Shown: positions 6,746 to 14,251 of the stretch, piece by piece
Numbering within the stretch: the stretch's first letter is position 1
Layout: each line of letters starts with the position of its first letter
NCBI GenBank assembly: GCA_003551265.1
Contig: PUMG01000062.1
Coordinates: forward strand, 1-14,579
DNA: 14,579 nucleotides
Direction of reading: 5' to 3'
Source of the DNA: Halovenus sp.
GTDB taxonomy: Archaea > Halobacteriota > Halobacteria > Halobacteriales > Haloarculaceae
Made by a program: the position numbers and the translations under genes
The notes under the pieces: model-generated
The model's database searches: none
Seen by the model: only the letters and a program-made list of their open reading frames with translations
What the model was told of the DNA's origin: nothing

Positions 6746-9127
6746 TCAGTATGCGGAGTTCACCACGACAATCAGACTGCTGCTCGCCATTGCGAGCGCA
6801 GCGAAGAAGGGGTTGAGCAATCCGGTGAGCGCGAGCGGAATCGCGATTGCGTTGTAAAGAAACGCCCACGCGAGGTTCTCTCTGATTGTTCTGTTCGTCC
6901 GGGAGGCAACCTCGAAGACGCCAGGGACGTTCCGAAGGTCGCCATCGAGGACAACTGCGTCAGCCGCATCGGTCGCGAGTTTCGTCCCACTTTCGAGCGC
7001 AATCCCGATGTCTGCGGCCGCGAGCGCCGGTGCGTCGTTGCTTCCATCTCCAACCATCGCGACCGTCTCTGTCGCTGCTAGTCGCTCGATAGTGGCCGCT
7101 TTCCCGTCTGGTGGCACACCAGCAAAGACCTCATCCACTGCAGGGTGCTCACGGAGTCGTTCAACGGCCGGTCCCTCGTCACCGGTGAGAACGACGACAC
7201 GACACTCATCACCCACCTCTCGGGCCACCGTTGTCCACTCTTCGCGTCGCGTGTCACCAACGGCAACGAGACCACGGGCAGCTTCCTTCCATCCGACGAG
7301 CACCGGAACGTTTCCGTCTCCGCGGATGGCCGTGGCCTGTTCAGTGAGGTGTCCGGGCACGGTGTACCCCTGCTCGTCGAAGAGAGCCGGGTGGCCAACG
7401 AGAACATGCTCCCCGTCGACAGTCGCAGCGACTCCACGGGTCCACGATTCGAATGTATCCAGGTCAGTCTCACCCATCAGGGTGGTGTCCTGTCCATTGT
7501 CAGTCTCACGCGCGGCGTCGGTGATTGCTGTTGCGAGCGGATGGTCGGCGTACTGTTCGACCGCGCCTGCGCGAGCGAGGATCTCGTCCGTGCTCCCGTT
7601 TCCGTCGACACCAGCGACGTCGATGACTGACATCTTGCCGTCGGTGATGGTTCCAGTCTTGTCGAAGACGAGCGTGTCGATATCGTCGGTGTGTTCGAAC
7701 AGTGCAGGCGTCGCAACCACGATGCCACGACTCGCTGCGGACTGGAGTCCCGACGCGACAGCGAGGGGCGTCGCCAGTCCCAGCGCACACGGACACGAGA
7801 CAATCAGTACGGTCAATCCGGTGAGCAGGGCGACCCGGGGTGACGAACCGGTGAGGAGGAGCCAGACACTGATGGCACCGGCGAGAACGAGAACCAGCGG
7901 GACGAACACGGTCGCGAGTTTGTCCGCGATACGCTGTGCGCCGGGGCGTGAGGCCTGGATGTCCCACAACAGGTCGACGACTCTGTCGAGCGTGCTCTGT
8001 GCTTCGGGCCCGGTCTCGACAACCAGTGGTGCGTCCGTCACAACTGTCCCGCCACGGACCTCGTCACCGGGGCGTTTCGTCACTGGAATCGACTCACCAG
8101 TGACCAGTGCTTCGTCGACGGCGGCCGTCCCCTCTCGAACTGTGCCGTCGACAGGAACCCGTTCACCGGGAGTGACCTGCAGTTCGTCGCCGGGTTCGAG
8201 CTGGTCGACCGGGACTGTCTCCCCGGTGGTCAGGGTTGCCTCCTCAACCTGGAGTTCGGTGAGGTCGGCGAGCAATCCAGCAGTCGCGCGTTTAATTCGT
8301 GTCTCGTAGAAGTTACCGACGGTGACCGCGAGTACGACGACGATACTCACGTCGTAATAGAGGTCAGTGCCGCCGACGAACAGCCGCCCAGTGCTGTAGA
8401 AGAACGCCGCGAGGGCGGCGATGGTTACGAGCAGGTCGACGTTCGGCCGCCGGGTTCGGACGCTCACGTACGCACCTCTGAGCATCGGACCGCCGGTGTA
8501 CAGCAGGACGATGGCAGTCATGATGGCGAGGTTTCCGTACAGGTACAGACCGTCGAACTGGCCGAACTCGACGATAGGGTCGTATCCGAAGTACGTCGGG
8601 TACAGGAAGACAGCGTAGTAGGTCATCGCCATCATCCCGAAGATGCCGCCGACGAGCAGGCGACTGACGGCATCTGCACGTTCGTGTGGATCGTCATCGC
8701 GCTGACGGGCGTGGTAACCAGTTCCGGTAAGAAGGTCTATCAGGTCACTCTCTGTGGTTGTTTCGGGGTCGTACACCAGCTTGACCGTCTCGGCGGCGTA
8801 GCTCGCCTCTGCGGCGTAGATTCCGTCCTGTCGCTGTGCGCTCGATTCGAGGAACACCTCACAGGTCGAACAGTGCATCCCATCGACAGCCAGATACGCC
8901 GTCTCGGCAGAGTCTGGGTAGGCGGTGTCTGCCCCTGCCTCAGAGTCTGTCCCCGCCTCCGAATCTGTCTCCGCCCCGAGTGCCGACCGCAGCTCACTCT
9001 CGCTGTCTACCTCGACGTCACCGAGTACCCGGTACACTTCGAGACAGCCACGACAGCAGAACACACCATCGACGTCGGCTGCAGTTATGTCTTCAGCAGG
9101 GAGTTCACAGAGTGTACAGGAGGTCAC
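6746..9127 (-). CDS. Cu(+)-transporting P1B-type ATPase, CcoI/FixI/CtpA-like
   Basis: This 793-residue heavy-metal ATPase starts at GTG 9127. The N-terminus has a Cys-rich domain (C4, C7, C24, C25, C28) like that preceding FixI/CcoI-type ATPases. An HMA domain with GMHCSTC (C86, C89) follows. The core is complete: TGES (343-346), the membrane metal site CPC (445-447), the phosphorylated D489 in DKTGT, the HP dipeptide (529-530) and the GDGSND hinge (693-698). Helix 7 carries YN (758-759) and helix 8 carries MASSS (780-784), the signature of Cu(+)-specific P1B-1 pumps. An acidic linker with a near-perfect DSEAG repeat joins the two N-terminal domains. The gene follows a 67-residue membrane protein after 3 bp and diverges from the ba3 oxidase genes. 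Together with the CcoI-like N-terminus, this suggests copper delivery for oxidase assembly rather than simple detoxification. That role is inference. Confidence 0.93.
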   Translation of the reverse strand: MTSCTLCELPAEDITAADVDGVFCCRGCLEVYRVLGDVEVDSESELRSALGAETDSEAGTDSEAGADTAYPDSAETAYLAVDGMHCSTCEVFLESSAQRQDGIYAAEASYAAETVKLVYDPETTTESDLIDLLTGTGYHARQRDDDPHERADAVSRLLVGGIFGMMAMTYYAVFLYPTYFGYDPIVEFGQFDGLYLYGNLAIMTAIVLLYTGGPMLRGAYVSVRTRRPNVDLLVTIAALAAFFYSTGRLFVGGTDLYYDVSIVVVLAVTVGNFYETRIKRATAGLLADLTELQVEEATLTTGETVPVDQLEPGDELQVTPGERVPVDGTVREGTAAVDEALVTGESIPVTKRPGDEVRGGTVVTDAPLVVETGPEAQSTLDRVVDLLWDIQASRPGAQRIADKLATVFVPLVLVLAGAISVWLLLTGSSPRVALLTGLTVLIVSCPCALGLATPLAVASGLQSAASRGIVVATPALFEHTDDIDTLVFDKTGTITDGKMSVIDVAGVDGNGSTDEILARAGAVEQYADHPLATAITDAARETDNGQDTTLMGETDLDTFESWTRGVAATVDGEHVLVGHPALFDEQGYTVPGHLTEQATAIRGDGNVPVLVGWKEAARGLVAVGDTRREEWTTVAREVGDECRVVVLTGDEGPAVERLREHPAVDEVFAGVPPDGKAATIERLAATETVAMVGDGSNDAPALAAADIGIALESGTKLATDAADAVVLDGDLRNVPGVFEVASRTNRTIRENLAWAFLYNAIAIPLALTGLLNPFFAALAMASSSLIVVVNSAY

Positions 9128-9130
9128 AGT

Positions 9131-9334
9131 TCAAGGTGTGGTACCGCTTCCGTTGGCGTGGTCTGCTGGAGCAGGGCCGAACAGCAAAAAGATCGCAACA
9201 GAGATAAACACGACGTTCACGGCGGTGAGAGCGGTACTAATCGGGTCTGCCTGCCCCGTGCCAGTAAGATACAGTCCTGCTGGTATGAGTGCAAGTAGTG
9301 CGAGTATGCCGGTGAAGCGAACTGGAACGTCCAT
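9131..9334 (-). CDS. Small two-helix membrane protein, possible ba3 oxidase-associated subunit
   Basis: This 67-residue protein has two predicted transmembrane helices, at about 8-25 and 34-52. The tail is short and polar with one His (APADHANGSG). The pattern of two helices with a TAVNVVFIS segment resembles short haloarchaeal proteins annotated as cytochrome-ba3 oxidase subunits, but I recall that only loosely. The ATG at 9334 has a T-rich TATA-like box about 31 bp upstream. The stop is 3 bp from the GTG of the copper ATPase, so the two are almost certainly co-transcribed and perhaps translationally coupled. A role in oxidase assembly or copper transfer fits the position between the ATPase and the oxidase operon, but no metal-binding motif is visible. 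Confidence 0.78.
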   Translation of the reverse strand: MDVPVRFTGILALLALIPAGLYLTGTGQADPISTALTAVNVVFISVAIFLLFGPAPADHANGSGTTP

Positions 9335-9360
9335 CTCTGATTGGAGTATGTACTCTCACC

Positions 9361-9370
9361 TCTAAAAAAG
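9361..9370 (-). promoter_or_regulatory. TATA-like box for the small membrane protein/Cu-ATPase unit
   Basis: The minus strand reads CTTTTTTAGA, 27-36 bp before the ATG at 9334. It lies in the 105-bp region shared with the divergent oxidase operon, so both units could respond to one regulator. No clear operator is seen. Confidence 0.45.
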
Positions 9371-9408
9371 ACCCGTCATTCTCAGGTGCTGGGAATCCTC
9401 CCACAGGT

Positions 9409-9416
9409 ATTATTTA
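9409..9416 (+). promoter_or_regulatory. TATA-like box of the ba3 oxidase operon
   Basis: ATTATTTA-type sequence (TATTTA at 9411-9416) stands 24-29 bp before the ATG at 9440 but only 6-11 bp before the alternative ATG at 9422. This spacing argues for the start at 9440 on a leaderless message. Confidence 0.5.
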
Positions 9417-9439
9417 GTTGTATGCCAAACCCCGATAGT

Positions 9440-9631
9440 ATGAGTTCGGGCACCGAAAGTGACGTCTCACCTGACGTCTGGGACGGCGAGATAGAGCGCG
9501 AGATTGGACACGACGAGTACGACCCGATAGGGACGCTGGGGCTGATTGCGATTTACTTCGTCATCATCGCCCTGCTGTGGATATTCATGTATTTTGTCGA
9601 GTTCCTCGGACGCGGACCAACGGTGGTGTGA
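9440..9631 (+). CDS. cbaD: ba3-type cytochrome oxidase small subunit (subunit IIa/CbaD-like)
   Basis: This 63-residue protein has one membrane helix (about residues 35-55, GLIAIYFVIIALLWIFMYFV). An acidic N-terminus on the opposite side contains VWDGEIEREIGHDEYDPIG. Single-helix subunits immediately upstream of subunit II are standard in haloarchaeal ba3 oxidases and in the Thermus ba3 enzyme (subunit IIa), where the helix packs against subunit I. ATGs at 9341 and 9422 are also in frame. The ATG at 9440 is chosen because of the TATA spacing. Subunit II begins 3 bp after the stop. The symbol is given by position and general resemblance to the Natronomonas cba operon. Confidence 0.75.
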   Translation: MSSGTESDVSPDVWDGEIEREIGHDEYDPIGTLGLIAIYFVIIALLWIFMYFVEFLGRGPTVV

Positions 9632-9634
9632 CTG

Positions 9635-10156
9635 ATGGAGATACACAGATACGAGAAGCTCTGGTTCGTGGTATCGATGCTGCTGATCATCGGCTTTATC
9701 GCCACCATCACGTACGGGGCGGTCGGAGCCGGTATCCAGATGGTCGACGACGAGGGCGGAACGGTCGACCCTGACAACATCGGCGACTACGAAATCCGTG
9801 ACGGCGTGACCTTCGAGGACCTGCAAGAACCACAGGCCCAACATGTCGAAGGGAACGAGTACGAAGTAGCGATTCAGGCGATTCAGTTCGCATTCATTCC
9901 CAACCCTGTCGAAGTGCCAGAGAACAGTGAGGTGACGATGTACATCACATCCCCTGACGTGATTCACGGATACAAGCTCGCAGGGACGAACGTGAACACG
10001 ATGGTCATCCCCGGCGAGATGACCGAGATTACAGTTGAGTTCGATGAGCCCGGTGAGTATGGCGCCGTCTGTAACGAGTTCTGTGGGGCAGGCCACGAGG
10101 AGATGGAAGGAATCCTCAGAGTCGTCCCTGAAGACGAATGGGAGGGTGATGCCTGA
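9635..10156 (+). CDS. cbaB: Cytochrome c oxidase subunit II, ba3-type (CuA protein)
   Basis: This 173-residue subunit accepts electrons from a small blue copper protein or cytochrome and passes them from its binuclear CuA centre to heme b of subunit I. One N-terminal helix (about 9-32) anchors a cupredoxin domain outside the membrane. The single anchor and short length are typical of B-type (ba3) oxidases, whereas A-type subunit II has two helices. All CuA ligands are present: H111 in DVIHGY, then C146, E148, C150, H154 and M157 in CNEFCGAGHEEM. The ATG follows the small-subunit stop by 3 bp. Its TGA overlaps the ATG of subunit I by one base (TGATG), which suggests coupled translation. Confidence 0.94.
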   Translation: MEIHRYEKLWFVVSMLLIIGFIATITYGAVGAGIQMVDDEGGTVDPDNIGDYEIRDGVTFEDLQEPQAQHVEGNEYEVAIQAIQFAFIPNPVEVPENSEVTMYITSPDVIHGYKLAGTNVNTMVIPGEMTEITVEFDEPGEYGAVCNEFCGAGHEEMEGILRVVPEDEWEGDA

Positions 10157-11886
10157 TGGGGCTGTTCGTCGATGACTATCCCGACGAAGCCTGGGTCGTC
10201 CGGGCAGCACTCGCAAGTTCGTTCCTTGCTCTGCTGATCGGTGGACTGATGGGGACGATTCAGGCGCTCCACCGGACTGGGTTCTTGCAGGTCATCGAGA
10301 ACTCCACGTACTACACCGTGTTGACGCTGCACGGCGTCTCGCTGGTCATCCTCTTCACGATATTCTTCCTCGTCGGCTTCTATCAGTGGGCCATCACTGA
10401 CAGCCTCCAGCGGCCGTCAGAGAACATCAGACTCACCAAGGCCTGGTACGGCCTGATGGTACTCGGGACGCTGATGGCGTCCATCGCCATCCTCGGCGGC
10501 TTCACCGACGTGACTGACATGAGTGCGGACGTGCTCTTTACGTTCTACGCACCGCTCGAAGCCCATCCGCTGTTCTATCTGGGGCTGGCAACGTTCATCA
10601 TCGGGACGTGGGTCGCTGGCTTCGACTGGTTCCGGTCGTGGTGGGCCTGGCGCAAGGACAACCCCGGTGAGCGAACACCACTGCGCACGTTCATGGTACT
10701 AACCACGATGCTCATGTGGTACCTCGCAACGATTGGTGTCGCTGTGGCAGTGATCTTCTTCCTGTTACCGTGGTCGCTCGGACTCGTCGACAGCGTCAAC
10801 GCGCTGTTGACCCGGACGCTGTTCTGGTTCTTCGGCCACCCTGTCGTGTACTTCTGGCTGATGCCGGTGTACATGATGTGGTACGTCATCCTGCCGAAAC
10901 TCTCTGGCGGCCGGCTGTTCAGCGACCCGCTCGCACGCATCGTGTTCGTGCTCTTTCTCATCCTGTCGGTGCCGACCGGGATTCACCACCAGTATCTCGA
11001 CCCAGGCATCGCGGAAGGATTCAAGTACCTGGCGATGACCAACACGATGTTCTTGCTGTTGCCCAGTCTGTTGACGGCGTTTACGGTCGTCGCAAGCATG
11101 GAACACGGCGCTCGCCAGCGTGGTGGGACGGGTTACTTCCGCTGGCTTACCGCCCTGCCGTGGGACAAACCTGCGTTCACCGGCATGGCACTCGCCGGGC
11201 TGATGTTCGCTGCTGCTGGTTTTTCCGGCATGGTTAACGCCGGGATGAATCTCAACTACCTTGTCCACAACACGATGTGGGTGCCTGGCCACTTCCACCT
11301 CACCGTCGGAACGGCTGTCGCCCTGACGTTCATGGCCGTCACCTACTGGTTCCTGCCACAGATCACCGGCAACAAGGTGTTCAGCAAGCGACTCGGTCTC
11401 TGGCAGGTCGTGCTGTGGTTCGTCGGCATGGTGTTCATGGCCAACGCGATGCACCGCGTCGGTCTCGGTGGCGAGCCACGACGGACTGCAGACCCGTTCT
11501 ACGACGGCGTGGTGTTCGATACCGCGCTGGGCTCCATCTCCGAGTTGCACTTCCAGATTGCGCTTGGGGGGGTGTTGCTGACGGTCTCGTTGCTCATGTT
11601 CATCGCACACGTCGCACTCACGTGGTTCGATGTCGCAAACCGGTCGACGCCTGAACCAGAGGTACTGCCACCCGCGCTCTCTGGCCCCGAGCACGCACCT
11701 GCTGTCCTCGAAAACCTCCGTCTCTGGACGGGCATCGCTATCGTGCTCATCGTGTTGACGTATACGCTCCCGCTCGCGTCGATTATCTCGAGCAGCGGGT
11801 TCTTCGGTCAGGCGGGCACCATCGTTGCCGGAATGCTCGACCTCGTTATCACGGTTGCCCAACCGCTACTGGAGGTAGGGCCGTGA
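10156..11886 (+). CDS. cbaA: Cytochrome c oxidase subunit I, ba3-type (heme-copper oxidase)
   Basis: This 576-residue polytopic catalytic subunit reduces O2 to water and pumps protons. The ligands are complete. The low-spin heme is bound by H59 (TLHG) and H381, and the high-spin heme by H379 (VPGHFHLTVG). CuB is bound by H228, H277 and H278. The cross-linked Tyr is Y232 in GHPVVY. The one-residue-apart histidines in GHFH and the DPG/HHQYLDPG region match family B. There is no helix VI PESSIRK-type glutamate motif of the A1 kind. The length is slightly above that of the Thermus enzyme and fits about 13 helices. It shares one base with subunit II upstream and overlaps the downstream small gene by 4 nt. 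It is probably regulated with the operon by oxygen or copper, but no operator is visible. Confidence 0.96.
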   Translation: MGLFVDDYPDEAWVVRAALASSFLALLIGGLMGTIQALHRTGFLQVIENSTYYTVLTLHGVSLVILFTIFFLVGFYQWAITDSLQRPSENIRLTKAWYGLMVLGTLMASIAILGGFTDVTDMSADVLFTFYAPLEAHPLFYLGLATFIIGTWVAGFDWFRSWWAWRKDNPGERTPLRTFMVLTTMLMWYLATIGVAVAVIFFLLPWSLGLVDSVNALLTRTLFWFFGHPVVYFWLMPVYMMWYVILPKLSGGRLFSDPLARIVFVLFLILSVPTGIHHQYLDPGIAEGFKYLAMTNTMFLLLPSLLTAFTVVASMEHGARQRGGTGYFRWLTALPWDKPAFTGMALAGLMFAAAGFSGMVNAGMNLNYLVHNTMWVPGHFHLTVGTAVALTFMAVTYWFLPQITGNKVFSKRLGLWQVVLWFVGMVFMANAMHRVGLGGEPRRTADPFYDGVVFDTALGSISELHFQIALGGVLLTVSLLMFIAHVALTWFDVANRSTPEPEVLPPALSGPEHAPAVLENLRLWTGIAIVLIVLTYTLPLASIISSSGFFGQAGTIVAGMLDLVITVAQPLLEVGP

Positions 11887-12089
11887 AACGTCCCGGGACT
11901 GCCGGTATGTTGATACTGCTGGCGTTCGCTGTCGTCTTCGCCATCGAGTTCCACACGCTACTCAAGATGGTCGGCATCGACATCGCCTCCAGCGTGTACT
12001 TCCCGGTCGTAGCTGTGATTATCGTTGCAGCGTTTGCCCTCCTGTTTTTGCTGTCGGAGGGAAACGGTAAACAGCCGACTGCTGCCTGA
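11883..12089 (+). CDS. Small membrane protein at the end of the ba3 operon (CbaC-like)
   Basis: This 68-residue protein starts with GTG at 11883, and its GTGA overlaps the subunit I stop by 4 nt. It has two hydrophobic helices (about 8-26 and 37-58) with an EFHT segment between them. A polar tail (SEGNGKQPTAA) ends it. Small hydrophobic subunits follow subunit I in haloarchaeal ba3 clusters, so it is probably an accessory or assembly subunit (CbaC-like). The assignment rests on position and size. I see no cofactor ligands other than the single His23. Confidence 0.78.
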   Translation: MKRPGTAGMLILLAFAVVFAIEFHTLLKMVGIDIASSVYFPVVAVIIVAAFALLFLLSEGNGKQPTAA

Positions 12090-12177
12090 TAGGTACGCAC
12101 GACCCTCTGAGTGTTGCCGTTTCGACTTTCTCAGAGTGACCGCCTACGGCGAGGGAGGCTGAGTCTTCTGGTGTGGT
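12090..12177. terminator. Convergent spacer with a 7-bp inverted repeat
   Basis: This 88-bp gap lies between the convergent oxidase operon and the FEN-1 gene. It contains CTCTGAG (12105-12111) and CTCAGAG (12130-12136), a perfect 7-bp inverted repeat around an 18-nt loop. A small CGCC-TAC-GGCG hairpin (12141-12151) follows. These may end one or both transcripts. No long T-run is present, so the call is weak. Confidence 0.3.
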
Positions 12178-13155
12178 TCACGCCCAGTCGCCGAGTCCAG
12201 TCTGGACGAGTGATTCTTCGATACGCTTGAATCCACGAGCAACTTCTTCGGCCTCGACTTCCCATGTTTCGGTGACGTAGGTTCGGGCCGCATCGACGTC
12301 GGGTTCGATGGTGGTTTGGACATCGACATCGTCGACGGCCGGGTCGAGGAACAGGGTCCGAATCCGGTCTGCGTGTTCGATGTGTTCGTCTCTGCTCTCC
12401 AGCGCTCCGTAGAGGTCGCCGTGTTCACGGACGAGTTTCACCGCCGTCTTCGGCCCGACGCCCGTAATACCGGGGTTGAAGTCGGTGCCACAGAGAATCG
12501 CCACGTCGACGAGTTGCTCCCACGTCAGATCGTGAGCGGCGAGGGTCGCCTCGAAGTCCATCAACTCGGGGTCGCCCTTGCTCGTCAGCTGGCGCAACGT
12601 GTACGGCGCACCGAACAACAGCGCGTCGTAGTCTTCCGTCCCTGCATAATCGACAGTTCCCCGACGAGCCATGTACGCACACTGAGACTCCCCTTCGGCG
12701 GGAGCGTCGACGACTGGGACATCGAGCAGTCTGAGCAGTTCGCGGGTCGTCTCGATTATCGTCTCCGTCAGACGCTGTGTCCTCGATTCGAGGCGTGCGA
12801 TTGCGATCTGGTCACCGCGCTCGCGGGCGTCTTCGAGTGCGTCCTCGTACTGTGCGCGCTGTTCGCGCCGTTTTTCGACCTCGTCGTCTTTCAGGTCGAC
12901 GACTGCGCCGTCGAAGACGAACACCGGGGTGAGGTCGTGCTCGAAGACCTTCGGCAGACCCTGTACCACGCCGACCAGATTCGCTACTTCCGTGCCATCA
13001 CTGGTGGTGTAGACGCTCTCGCTGGTCCACTTGACCGTCGTCGTGAGATACCGATACAGCCAGTTGTGTGCGTCGACCGCGACGACCGACCCGCCGAGGT
13101 CGTCGAACGACACGTCCTCGATGACTGCGAGGTCGCGTAAATCTGCGTTTCCCAT
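12178..13155 (-). CDS. fen: Flap endonuclease FEN-1 (Rad2/XPG family)
   Basis: This 325-residue structure-specific nuclease removes 5' flaps in Okazaki fragment maturation and repair. The metal-binding acidic residues are visible: D28 in VAVDAHN, D82 in FDG, E154 and E156 in AEGESQ, D175 and D177 in EDYDALLF, and D225 in CGTDFNPG. The helix-hairpin-helix motif GVGPKTA (about 232-238) follows. The C-terminus ends with a PCNA-interacting peptide QTGLGDWA (318-325), with the key Q, L and W; the final residue is Ala where many archaeal proteins have Phe. The frame is open to 13338, but the extra 61 residues are unlike the family. The ATG at 13155 gives [11 protein letters not shown], the normal N-terminus. 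It diverges from the winged-helix gene pair. No strong TATA element is seen. Confidence 0.96.
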   Translation of the reverse strand: MGNADLRDLAVIEDVSFDDLGGSVVAVDAHNWLYRYLTTTVKWTSESVYTTSDGTEVANLVGVVQGLPKVFEHDLTPVFVFDGAVVDLKDDEVEKRREQRAQYEDALEDARERGDQIAIARLESRTQRLTETIIETTRELLRLLDVPVVDAPAEGESQCAYMARRGTVDYAGTEDYDALLFGAPYTLRQLTSKGDPELMDFEATLAAHDLTWEQLVDVAILCGTDFNPGITGVGPKTAVKLVREHGDLYGALESRDEHIEHADRIRTLFLDPAVDDVDVQTTIEPDVDAARTYVTETWEVEAEEVARGFKRIEESLVQTGLGDWA

Positions 13156-13239
13156 CGGTCTCTTCTGTGTCTGCCACGGCGAAACCGTTTGTGGTCGCTG
13201 CCGATGACGTTCCCTGCAGTCGAAACGAGCATAGAGAAC

Positions 13240-13270
13240 AGATATATGTTTTGAAGCGAAGATATATGTT
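13240..13270 (+). repeat. Two direct repeats AGATATATGTT spaced exactly 20 bp
   Basis: The 11-mer AGATATATGTT occurs at 13240-13250 and again at 13260-13270, two helical turns apart. The downstream copy lies 23-33 bp before the ATG at 13293 and can serve as the TATA box. The upstream copy lies within a 14-bp near-palindrome, AACAGATATATGTT (13237-13250, six of seven pairs). The element may be a promoter plus operator for the winged-helix gene. Confidence 0.6.
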
Positions 13271-13292
13271 CTGCACGGCTGTACTTTGGGAC

Positions 13293-13805
13293 ATGAGTGA
13301 GGACAGTGCAGCGGAGCGCTGGCGAGACGACCGCACAACGTTCCAGCGGGTGTACGACGTACTGGTCGGGACCCGGTCGTTTCTGAGCGCCTCGGAGATC
13401 GCCGAGCGAGCGCGCTGCTCGGAGACTGCGGCCCGAAACACGCTCGAACAACTCACGGAGATGGGTATCGCAAGGCGTCGGGAAAACCGACCTGCGACCT
13501 ACCGGCGCAACGATTCGTACTTCGAGTGGAGGCGTATCGAATCGCTGGCAAACGAGCATACCCCCGATGAGCTCCGAGAGTACGTCACGGACCTCGTGGC
13601 GGAGGACGAGGCATTTCAGGAGCGATACGGAGTACCTGTTCCCGACGCGGTGTCGACGTCTCATCTGGCGGTTGATGACCACGAAGAGGTACAGAAGCAC
13701 TGGACAGACGTGAGCGAGTGGCGTACTGTTCGGCGCGATATCCGCATTCTTCGACGAGCAGTCGAGCGTGCAGAGGCACGCATCGAAGACGGTGTCCGAG
13801 TGTGA
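13293..13805 (+). CDS. Winged-helix DNA-binding protein, first gene of a two-gene unit
   Basis: This 170-residue protein has a winged helix-turn-helix at about residues 15-75. [20 protein letters not shown] holds the HTH, and a wing [13 protein letters not shown] follows. The C-terminal half is helical and charged ([18 protein letters not shown]) and could form a dimer or bind a partner. It resembles ArsR/TrmB-like haloarchaeal regulators of the kind grouped as DUF7342; this is from memory. The frame is open to 13167, but the ATG at 13293 is preferred because the upstream part overlaps the promoter repeats and the TATA-like box fits it. Its TGA overlaps the GTG of the next gene by 4 nt, so the two proteins are made together. 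Likely roles are autoregulator or antitoxin-like partner of the downstream protein. That is inference. Confidence 0.85.
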   Translation: MSEDSAAERWRDDRTTFQRVYDVLVGTRSFLSASEIAERARCSETAARNTLEQLTEMGIARRRENRPATYRRNDSYFEWRRIESLANEHTPDELREYVTDLVAEDEAFQERYGVPVPDAVSTSHLAVDDHEEVQKHWTDVSEWRTVRRDIRILRRAVERAEARIEDGVRV

Positions 13806-14233
13806 CCGAAGACATAGCGTACAGCGGGCCGCTCGACGTTGCGACGCTCGAAGTGATTGGTGGACGTGCGGATACACACCCGCTCGTCGGCGGATGGGCG
13901 TTCGAACCGGATTCAGTCTCACCACGCCAGCTCACGGTCCACCTCAAATCAGCACAGTATCCCGCGTCTGTCGAATCGGCACGACTCGACATTCGGTGGT
14001 ACGATGGTGGTGATTACACGTTTCATTATCTCGAATCGCAAAACGAAACTGTCTGGCAGTGTCGCTGGGACCACCATCCGAAAGCTGGTGCCCAGAACGC
14101 ACACTTCCACCCGCCGCCGGACGCTGACCGAACTGTCGAATCGTCCGAGCTCGAAACCACCAACCATCTCGGTGTGCTTTTTTTCGTGCTCGACTGGGTG
14201 GAAAAGCGTGTTGAGCGGCTCCACGGTAGATGA
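13802..14233 (+). CDS. His-rich small protein, TumE/DUF6516-like; possible toxin partner
   Basis: This 143-residue protein starts with GTG at 13802 inside the stop of the winged-helix gene. The middle has two strands, ARLDIRWYDGGDYTFHYLE. A striking motif follows: CRWDHHPKAGAQNAHFHPPPDAD (about 92-114). The C-terminus is a helix (LGVLFFVLDWVEKRVERL). The order of strand, YHY-like segment, RxDHHP and H-x-H recalls the TumE/DUF6516 proteins, toxins of a two-gene system in bacteria and archaea. I recall that family's RYDNAPHHP...PHHKH pattern but could not test the match. The clustered His could form a nuclease-like or metal site. No membrane segment or export signal is seen. An ATG at 13718 would overlap the previous gene by 88 bp and is less likely than the coupled GTG. 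Confidence 0.82.
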   Translation: MTEDIAYSGPLDVATLEVIGGRADTHPLVGGWAFEPDSVSPRQLTVHLKSAQYPASVESARLDIRWYDGGDYTFHYLESQNETVWQCRWDHHPKAGAQNAHFHPPPDADRTVESSELETTNHLGVLFFVLDWVEKRVERLHGR

Positions 14234-14251
14234 GTCAAAATCCCAATCTCT

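Noticed and set aside
7008..8309. A 433-codon plus-strand open frame
   Set aside because: It is antisense to the copper ATPase and very Ser/Arg/Thr/Pro-rich with no recognisable domain, as expected for the opposite strand of a haloarchaeal gene.
10765..11862. A 365-codon minus-strand open frame
   Set aside because: It is antisense to oxidase subunit I, whose ligands are all present. The antisense product is His/Glu/Arg-rich and has no motif.
12316..13140. A 274-codon open frame on the plus strand
   Set aside because: It is antisense to FEN-1 throughout, its composition is the mirror of a high-GC codon pattern, and no family motif is visible. It is a shadow of the real gene.
13237..13270. 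CRISPR or mobile-element repeat
   Set aside because: There are only two short copies with a 9-bp gap, no spacer series, and no transposase or terminal repeats. A promoter/operator is the simpler reading.
13156..13338. N-terminal extension of FEN-1 by 61 residues
   Set aside because: It would overlap the divergent winged-helix gene start and its promoter repeats, and FEN-1 proteins begin with MGNADLR-like sequence.
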